From: Ariolimax columbianus
Lineage: Eukaryota; Mollusca; Gastropoda; Stylommatophora; Arionidae
Direction of reading: 5' to 3'
DNA: 64,000 bases
NCBI GenBank assembly: GCA_036924085.1
Contig: JAVGWX010000001.1
Coordinates: 3,638,200 to 3,702,199 of the forward strand
Positions 58,055 through 64,000 of the stretch are shown here, in pieces. The translations under genes and the position numbers were made by a program. The notes under the pieces are model-generated. The model was not told where the DNA came from. It did not search any database and worked only from the letters and a program-made list of their open reading frames with translations. Numbering within the stretch: the first letter of the stretch is position 1; each line of letters starts with the position of its first letter.

Positions 58055-58290
58055 TTCGCTTTATTTCTCAATTCCCCAAGGTGGTGTATGTTGCACAATG
58101 TTTTATTTTGCTCCTGTCAGCCCAGTGTATCTGACTTCTGCATGCATTGTATGTAAGGTTCTGCTTCCTCCTGCATTTTCTAATGGTTTGCTTCCCCGGG
58201 ATAGCGGCCGGTGCTGTGATGGGGAGCGAATCCAGCACCTTCGGGTTGTGAGCCGTGCCACTTAACCACTAGCCCACTCCGTTCCCATGT
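58055..58290 (-). mobile_element. tRNA-derived SINE, minus copy
   Basis: The minus strand reads gggctagtggttaagtggca (box A region), ggtgctggattcgctcccca (box B region), then cagcaccggccgctatcccg and a 3' body with cagaagtcagatacactggg. It is homologous throughout to the plus copy at 63013-63220. Confidence 0.82.
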
Positions 58291-58390
58291 TGCGCTATGA
58301 TTGGCTTCATCTGTTTGACTATCACTACTACGGGGAATACGTCGATCCCGACCTCGATAGCCTGACCAGATGTTAGACTCTACTCCATAT
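58291..58390 (+). mobile_element. Fragment of the 5920-6085 SINE-like family
   Basis: gcttcatctgtttgactatc followed by actacggggaatacgtcgat matches the minus strand of 5960-6030. It directly abuts the SINE copy at 58055-58290. Confidence 0.5.
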
Positions 58391-58499
58391 TTGGTTGAAG
58401 TAATAGTTTGTTTCATTTCCACTTGTGCCGCTAAACGACGTGAGAAGCTTAAGTCGCCTGCTCTGTGCCAAGTGCGTTGCGTCGGTCAAGGTGACAGCC

Positions 58500-58850
58500 C
58501 GTCAATGCACAATCACTTTAATGTAATCTATCCAGCTGTCTGGCGGACGCCACCTTGCCCTGTAGGCAGATCTGCCAGCGTTGTAAGCCGTCAGTGGAAA
58601 TTGATGAGGGTATATTCTCACGAGATGACCAAACCAACGTATTTTGTACCCGGAAATATATTCTGCAGAAGACGTATTGCTGACCATACTACGAATGTCG
58701 TTATTTCGCATTCTGTATCTCCTGGTAACACCGATGACCTTCCTCAAACACTTCAAATCCAACTTCGAAATTATGCTCTCACGCGCCTAGACAGAGGCAT
58801 GTTTGACACTGGTAGCACAGAGTCGGCATAAATATACTGTTTATCAGAAG
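58500..58850 (-). mobile_element. LINE C-terminal fragment
   Basis: The minus-strand frame 58762-58502 encodes LKCLRKVIGVTRRYRMRNNDIRSMV and KIRWFGHLVRI, followed by ARWRPPDSWIDYIK. This is the C-terminal RT-associated region of LINEs (usual MKCLRRV.GVTR.DR.RN..I and IRWFGHV.RM...GRPRKRWID). Confidence 0.8.
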
Positions 58851-59324
58851 TTGCTTATTTGTCCAACTAATGCTGCTGTGCCTAGGCAGTGGTGACAGCT
58901 TATAAGTCACCGGAGATACTGTCTGACACTTAGTCTGGATTGCTCTGTCGAAAAAAATGCTGCCGTATGCTTAAAATCTGAAACGCAATATCATTTACAC
59001 TTATTTTCAATGGCCTAGGTGTTCAGTTGATCCTTAAAGTTTCTGCTTTCTTTTCGCTAATTCACATATTGTATTTAGCACAGGTAGTCGTAAGCGCGTT
59101 CATGTGATGTTGCATGGTATTTCTATCGTCGTACAGCAGACACTGATCATCTGCAAAGAGTAATTCCTGTATTGAGTTCGGTTCTGCTTCAGATGTCTCA
59201 GTTTGGCTGTCGCAACGCACTGCAAAGACAATTTGAATTGTATCTCAGATAGAAAATAAACTGTTTCCTTACTGAAGATTTCTTCGACATTTGACATGAC
59301 AAAAACATGACGTTGTGTTGAAGA
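58851..59324. other. Intron sequence, unassigned
   Basis: No feature recognised. Confidence 0.4.
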
Positions 59325-59400
59325 TTACAGCGAGGCTGCGATATCTGCTGCTTTCGGACTGACACATCCGGTTTCAACTGGATTTTTATAGCACGGGCTT
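59325..59400 (-). repeat. Diverged third member of the 43785-43910 repeat family
   Basis: The minus strand has gaaaccggatgtgtcagtcc, then gcagatatcgcagcctcgctg. This aligns with gaagtcggatgtgttggact...caaatatcgcagtcaagctg at 30542/33215. Confidence 0.55.
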
Positions 59401-59639
59401 TGCCGTCTCTCTGCGATCCCATTCTCTTAGATTACATTAGTTCAGCCTGTTTCCATGGCTGTCGATTGGATGCGGAATAGGGTCTTGGTCTTCTATGGTT
59501 CGCTTACCCTGATGCAAACAGCCAGCTATGGTTCGCTGGCTGCTATCGGCTCATTCACTGTGCTGCATCGTCCGCACCACTGTGAATTTGAACTCATCTC
59601 CGTGTGGTCTCAAAGCGACATCCAGGCCGATAGCTCAGC

Positions 59640-59702
59640 CGTTTATTTGTAATATGCTAAAATAAAAGGAGTATCAATCTATCAATCAATCAATCAATCA
59701 AT
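59640..59702 (+). repeat. (ATCA)n tail after an A-rich terminus
   Basis: aataaaaggagtatcaatc is followed by atcaatcaatcaatcaat, which looks like the 3' end and simple-repeat tail of an unidentified retroelement. Confidence 0.5.
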
Positions 59703-59804
59703 TAACTTCCTGTGGAACATGAGTATTCAAGAATTCTTTCTATCATGCATCATTATTTCCAGCTTTCCTTACATCTTTCCTTTCCTTTTTAAGTTTGTCT
59801 CGAA

Positions 59805-60530
59805 CCATTCTCCGTGAGTATCTTGGTCTGTCTCGACTTCCCTTCTCTGTGAGTATCTTGGTCTGTCTCGACTTCCCTTCTCCGTGAGTATCTTGGTCTG
59901 TCTCGACTTCCCTTCTCCGTGAGTATCTTGGTCTGTCTCGACTTCCCTTCTCCGTGAGTGTTTTGGTCTGTCTCGACTTCCCTTCTCCGTGAGTATCTTG
60001 GTCTGCCTCGACTTCCCTTTTCCGTGAGTATCTTGGTCTGCCTCGACTTCCCTTCTCCGTGAGTATCTTGGTCTGTCTCGGCTTCCCTTCTCCGTGAGTA
60101 TCTTGGTCTGCCTCGACTTCCCTTCTCCATGAGTGTTTTGGTCTGTCTCGGCTTCCCTTCTCCATGAGTGTTCAAGTTTGTCTCGACTTCTCTTCTCCAT
60201 GAGTGTTTTGGTCTGTATCGACCTCTTCTCCGTGAGTATCTTGGTCTGTCTCGACTTCCCTTCTCCATGAGTGTTTTTGTCTGTCTCGGCTTCCCTTCTC
60301 CGTGAGTATCTTGGTCTGCCTCGACTTCCCTTCTCCATGAGTGTTTTGGTCTGTCTCGGCTTCCCTTCTCCATGAGTGTTCAAGTTTGTCTCGACTTCTC
60401 TTCTCCATGAGTGTTTTGGTCTGTATCGACCTCTTCTCCGTGAGTATCTTGGTCTGTCTCGACTTCCCTTCTCCATGAGTGTTTTTGTCTGTCTCGGCTT
60501 CCCTTCTCCATGAGTGTTTAGGTTTGCCTC
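59805..60530. repeat. 35-bp minisatellite
   Basis: About 20 copies of cgtgagtatcttggtctgtc plus tcgacttcccttctc. A block near 60150-60290 recurs about 200 bp later. All three minus-strand frames are open and yield basic/acidic periodic peptides of up to 235 codons, because 35 bp rotates the frame; no gene is implied. Confidence 0.95.
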
Positions 60531-60559
60531 CTACTTCTTTTGTCTTGAGGATTCCAGAG

Positions 60560-60835
60560 CAGTTACTGCCGTATAATTATGTCAGCTGATTTCCGTAATA
60601 TGTCTCAAATCCATCGCCAACGCCTTCTCTTTTTGTCTAACCAAACTGGCATCTGTCCGGTTCTTTCCCCCAGTTCCATATTAATGACTTTATCGTATCT
60701 TTTTATTGCCTCAGCTGGGCGCTAGCAACTATGGACCTTTAAGGTGTACTTTTTCCCCCCACGCTACAGAGCCATACAATAGGGCGCAATTGACATTGAG
60801 TTGAAGATCTCTATTTTTGTGGTTGTAACAGTGTT
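60560..60835 (-). mobile_element. LINE fragment, degenerate
   Basis: Minus-strand translation near 60825-60750 (with a frame shift) gives TKI.IFNS and NVNCALLYGSVAWG, matching the TKIRIFNSNVKSVLLYGCETW motif found after the RT core of LINEs. Stops and shifts are frequent. Confidence 0.65.
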
Positions 60836-61789
60836 TTGGTATTAGGGAGAAGTATATAACAGGACCACTGGCTAGAAAAGCATAGATTGTAATGACAACT
60901 GTTTATTCTCGCGAAGTTTGGGAAAACTAGGATTAAAACAACGCCAGTCAAAGTGGCTGCGAGCTGAGAAAGCGAAAGACAGCATCGTTACTAGTGAACG
61001 CCTCTTCGTATTAAAGCGGCCAAAAAAATATAAAACGCCAGGCCGTCACAGCTAGACTAAGACAAAGAAGAGAGGAGCCAAAGATGATTGACAAACGTGG
61101 GATCGGCTCAGAGCGAGCATCGGGGATGAGCGAACGAAAGGAGGTCCATAAAAGACAGGGCAAAGTAAATAAAAGATTCGTTTTTCGAGAGTAGATCTAG
61201 AAGTAATGCTGGCTCACTATACTCCAGGGGCATTGCTTTTATGCCTTTTGGAGTGAAATAGTGGCCCTTTTATGATCAAAGTGAGAATATATATGTAGGC
61301 TCCACAGTGAACGCTCGGATCTGTGGAGACGATAGATAAGAGAAAACGTACACATGCAGATGTAAAGTGAAATTAATCTTAAGACTCCTTAGGGAGCACA
61401 CACACGAACATCGTAAGAAGCTGTCATTAGACGACGCAAAACCGACTACCTCTTGAGACCATCAGCACCAACTGCCAAGGCGGGCACAAGATTCCAGATA
61501 AGAGAGTACCGGTATTTATTTAGATAGGACGAGATTTGAATAGCATTTCATATGTATATTGGAATAAACTACAGAACTGGGTTTTATACTTTCAGGGATT
61601 CTATCCAGTTCATACTAATATTCCCGGAGTTAGCTAGATTCATATTTGTTTAGTAACTTAGATTAGGCCCTTATCAATGTGTATCAATTACTATTTTTGT
61701 AATAAATAATTATCTGATTTTATGTTTAACGGAGGTTTTAGTGTTTGACTATGAGGAAGTCTGATCGTCCAGTGTTCAATGTTGTAACA
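60824..61789 (+). mobile_element. Candidate solo LTR
   Basis: The segment begins tgtaacagtgttttgg and ends gtgttcaatgttgtaaca, i.e. TG...CA ends. It contains a TATA-like aatataaaac near 61030 and a polyadenylation-like aataaataa near 61700. No coding sequence, partner LTR or clear target-site duplication was seen, so this is a tentative call. Confidence 0.3.
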
Positions 61790-61860
61790 CTATAGCAGCA
61801 CAGCCTATAAGTACAGTCTGCCACAATATGAAGAAGGGAACACAGAAGGATGGTATAAAT

Positions 61861-62664
61861 CTACGGTTCTCAACCTTATCTGAGTCGCCACCCCCTTTTA
61901 TGGCAGCAAAGTGACCAGTGCCCCGCTACATTAAAAAAAGGCTATTTAATAAGCCAAATGAGAACACATCGAAAGTAAATTTGTCGGTATAGCATAATTC
62001 AGCATAATTTTAACCTACGGCATATTTAATTCGGTGATTGACATTGTAAGTCGTTAACAAGCTTCAAAACTGGTGGTTGAGTTTTCGTTAACGCCAACCT
62101 CATGTCATTCTCTACATTTAATCTGTTTCTTTTTTGTTGGTTTTCAAATGAAGAAGCGTTGAAAAGCAGGCCTCGCAGAAATATGAAGAAACAAGTGGGA
62201 GAAACTCGAAACGCAAGCTTGGTGATAGTTCTATATGCTTGATACAAAGCACACCATAATTGAGTCAGCCATTTTTAATGAAATAAGTTGCGTGCTGAGG
62301 AATCGTTCCACAGATCCAAGAACGCATCTTGTACTTGATCGGGAAAGCTGGCTTCATCAAGTGAAGCAGAGAACGGATTTCGTGCCAGTGCAACTTTTTC
62401 CTTGGCAGCTCAGGGAGGAAACTAGAGTTCGCTGTCAAGGGATTGGAGATGTCCAGTAATATTTTCTTTAAAATTGCAATTTATTTCCCTTTCGGATTCA
62501 GATATTTAAAAAATAATGATGCAATTCAAACTTTAAGACACCGATTAAAAAATGAAATTCGTTTTAAAATCAAAAGTATGTTGTTTACTGTTTCAGCCCC
62601 CCCCCCCCCCCCCCCAAACAGAAAATCCAGTTTGGAGTCGTGACCCATGGGTTTGGGGCGCGTG
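61861..62664 (-). mobile_element. hAT-superfamily transposon relic
   Basis: The ends resemble hAT termini (cggttctcaacc...gtcgccaccccc on the left; reverse complement of the right: cgccccaaacccatgggtca). They are flanked by near-identical 8-mers gtataaat (61853-61860) and atataaat (62665-62672). The minus strand encodes, with stops, ARNPFSASLDEASFPDQVQDAFLDL and then KKRNRLN-type QQKRNRLNVENDMRLALTK and LVNDLQCQS. This is the C-terminal dimerisation region of FAM200/ZBED5-like hAT transposases. The BED finger and catalytic core are missing. A C19 run lies at 62597-62615. Confidence 0.8.
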
Positions 62665-62724
62665 ATATAAATAGTCACAAAGTACAATGACATCCCAGGT
62701 GATGACGATGGTAATGACGCTGCT

Positions 62725-62946
62725 GTCTATACTGCTGGTACTTCTATACTGCTGGTACTTCTATACTGCTGGTACTTCTATACTGCTGGTACTTCTATAC
62801 TGCTGGTACTTCTATACTGCTGGTACTTCTATACTGCTGGTACTTCTATACTGCTGGTACTTATATACTGCTGGTACTTCTATACTGCTGGTACTTCTAT
62901 ACTGCTGGTACTTCTATACTGCTGGTACTTCTATACTGCTGGTACT
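62725..62946. repeat. 17-bp minisatellite
   Basis: About 13 essentially identical copies of ctatactgctggtactt. The very low divergence suggests recent expansion. Confidence 0.96.
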
Positions 62947-63012
62947 TATCATACAAATGATGACATATATTGTGATATACTCAAAGAAGCTGAAGTTGAT
63001 ATGTATAATATG

Positions 63013-63220
63013 GGGACGTCGAGGACTAGTGGTTAAGTGACGCGGCTCACAACCCAAAGGTGCTGGGTTCGCTCCCCAATCACAGCACCGGCCGCTACCC
63101 CGGTGAAGCAAACCCTTACATAAAATGCATGCTGAAGTCGAATTCACTGGGCCGACAGGCGCAAAATAAAAACATAGTGCAACGCACACTACCTTTGGTA
63201 ATAAAGAAATAAGGAAAATG
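63013..63220 (+). mobile_element. tRNA-derived SINE, plus copy
   Basis: The tRNA-like head gaggactagtggttaagtg (box A) and ggtgctgggttcgctcccc (box B) is followed by a body agcaccggccgctaccccgg and an A-rich 3' end (aataaagaaataagg). It lies in the LolA-like gene's intron, antisense to the gene. Inverted relative to 58055-58290. Confidence 0.82.
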
Positions 63221-63410
63221 AAGAAAAAAAATGGTATAATGAATTTGGTGATGTTGATGAAAGTGAAGTTGTTTGTAATAAGATCCTGGTTGTTGTTTGT
63301 CATGTTGTGCGGAGAATAACGCAAAGATGTGACTGTTTGACGAGGGAGGGTTTGTATGCCTGGCGAGTGGTGCCGCAATAAGTGGGGGTCAGTGGGCAGA
63401 ATCTACCTAC

Positions 63411-63757
63411 CGGAAGACATCAGCAGAAGAGTATATATGAGGCATGCTGCCGCTTCCAGATCGAACACCGCCAAACAAGTGAAAGTTGTCCGATTTGCTG
63501 GTGTTGAGCTGCTCGATGGTGCAGGAGTAGGACGTCTTGGCAATGTCGTAATACTGGTACGTTAAAATAAAGTTGTCGTTGTAGTCCATGATGATAGCCT
63601 CCTCTCTGCCGTTCTTGTTCATGGTCATTCTCACCTTATTGGACGTGAAGTCATAGTCCTCACGTGCCCACATCGTGTACCGTCCTTCAATTATGGTTAT
63701 CTGTAGGTCAAGGCCAAGTAGTATGCATTCAGCTGGATACAACGTTGACTTAGGCAT
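63411..63757 (-). CDS. Upstream exon of the LolA-like/apple-module gene
   Basis: The minus-strand frame encodes IEGRYTMWAREDYDFTSNKVRMTMNKNG, then EEAIIMDYNDNFILTYQYYD and IYSSADVFR. This fits the N-terminal half of a LolA-like domain in invertebrate secreted/membrane proteins. It ends at donor gtaggt (GT at 63410-63409) with CG of an Arg codon. Joining to the exon at 55532 restores R-F-E-S-S-L-G-E-T in frame and completes the domain. The 5' edge is uncertain; AG dinucleotides preceding ctgaatgc, tcaacg and ataacc are all possible acceptors. The signal peptide and first exons must lie beyond position 64000. Confidence 0.82.
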
Positions 63758-63844
63758 GGTAGTGTTCAGTATTTTCTTTCATATAACTAACTGTATCAAC
63801 CTAACCTATTATTGATGTTAACATTGAATTTTTTGAATGTATTG

Positions 63845-64000
63845 TTACTTACGGTACTTACTTGTGCTGTCCACCTGTTCGTCCACTTCTTCTACTTGTA
63901 CCGTCCACTTCTTCTACTACTTGTACCGTCAACTTGTACCGTCTACTTCTTCTTCTACTTGTACCGTCCACTCCTTCTTGTACTTGTACCGTCCACTTCT
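63845..64000. repeat. Minisatellite (about 20-26 bp), left edge only
   Basis: Degenerate copies of cttctactacttgtaccgtc running off the window end, about 100 bp from the LolA-like exon. Confidence 0.8.

Noticed and set aside
59743..60476. Charged repeat protein of 140-235 codons
   Set aside because: 35-bp unit open in all three minus frames; no flanking exon signals.

Overview
This is a eukaryotic, almost certainly metazoan, genomic window. Exons with canonical GT/AG junctions are separated by kilobases of minisatellite and decayed transposons, and there are no operons or bacterial signals. The mix of a LolA-like/apple-module membrane protein, a MAM exon, mariner and hAT relics, tRNA-derived SINEs and many non-LTR retrotransposons suggests a mollusc, possibly a gastropod. 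That taxonomic call is inference.

Host coding sequence is sparse. (1) A probable coiled-coil exon lies at 419-596 (+). (2) A MAM-domain exon lies at 49379-49537 (+) and is flanked by phase-1 splice sites on both sides. (3) A minus-strand gene has two exons here (63411 to about 63757, and 53291-55532). They join in frame across a 7.9 kb repeat-filled intron and encode a type I membrane protein with LolA-like domains, three cysteine-rich apple-like modules and a C-terminal transmembrane helix. Its 5' exons lie beyond the window.

Everything else is repeat or unassigned. By my addition, tandem arrays cover about 24 kb. More than 20 unrelated families are present, with units mostly 17-51 bp. The largest are 9108-13090 (27/32 bp), 22600-24975 (35/42 bp), 35515-40190 (38 bp) and 47990-49378 (51 bp). 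Dispersed elements include a 5'-truncated I/Jockey-like LINE with an intact 866-codon RT-RNase H frame (30569-33201), two shorter relatives (13331-13956 and 52581-53218) with visible target-site duplications, remnants of several other LINE families, a dead mariner transposase (5176-5833), a mariner-type MITE (57096-57333), a truncated hAT element with TIR-like ends (61861-62664), several SINE-like copies, and three related LTR-like repeats with internal minisatellites.

The most unusual pattern is that two intronic minisatellites look seeded from splice junctions. The 46-bp array at 597-1905 begins at the 5' splice site of the coiled-coil exon and reiterates donor-like sequence. The 51-bp array at 47990-49378 ends at the 3' splice site of the MAM exon, and its unit resembles that acceptor plus the first roughly 20 exonic bases. 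Long open frames over the arrays are artefacts of stop-free repeat units and are not annotated as genes.
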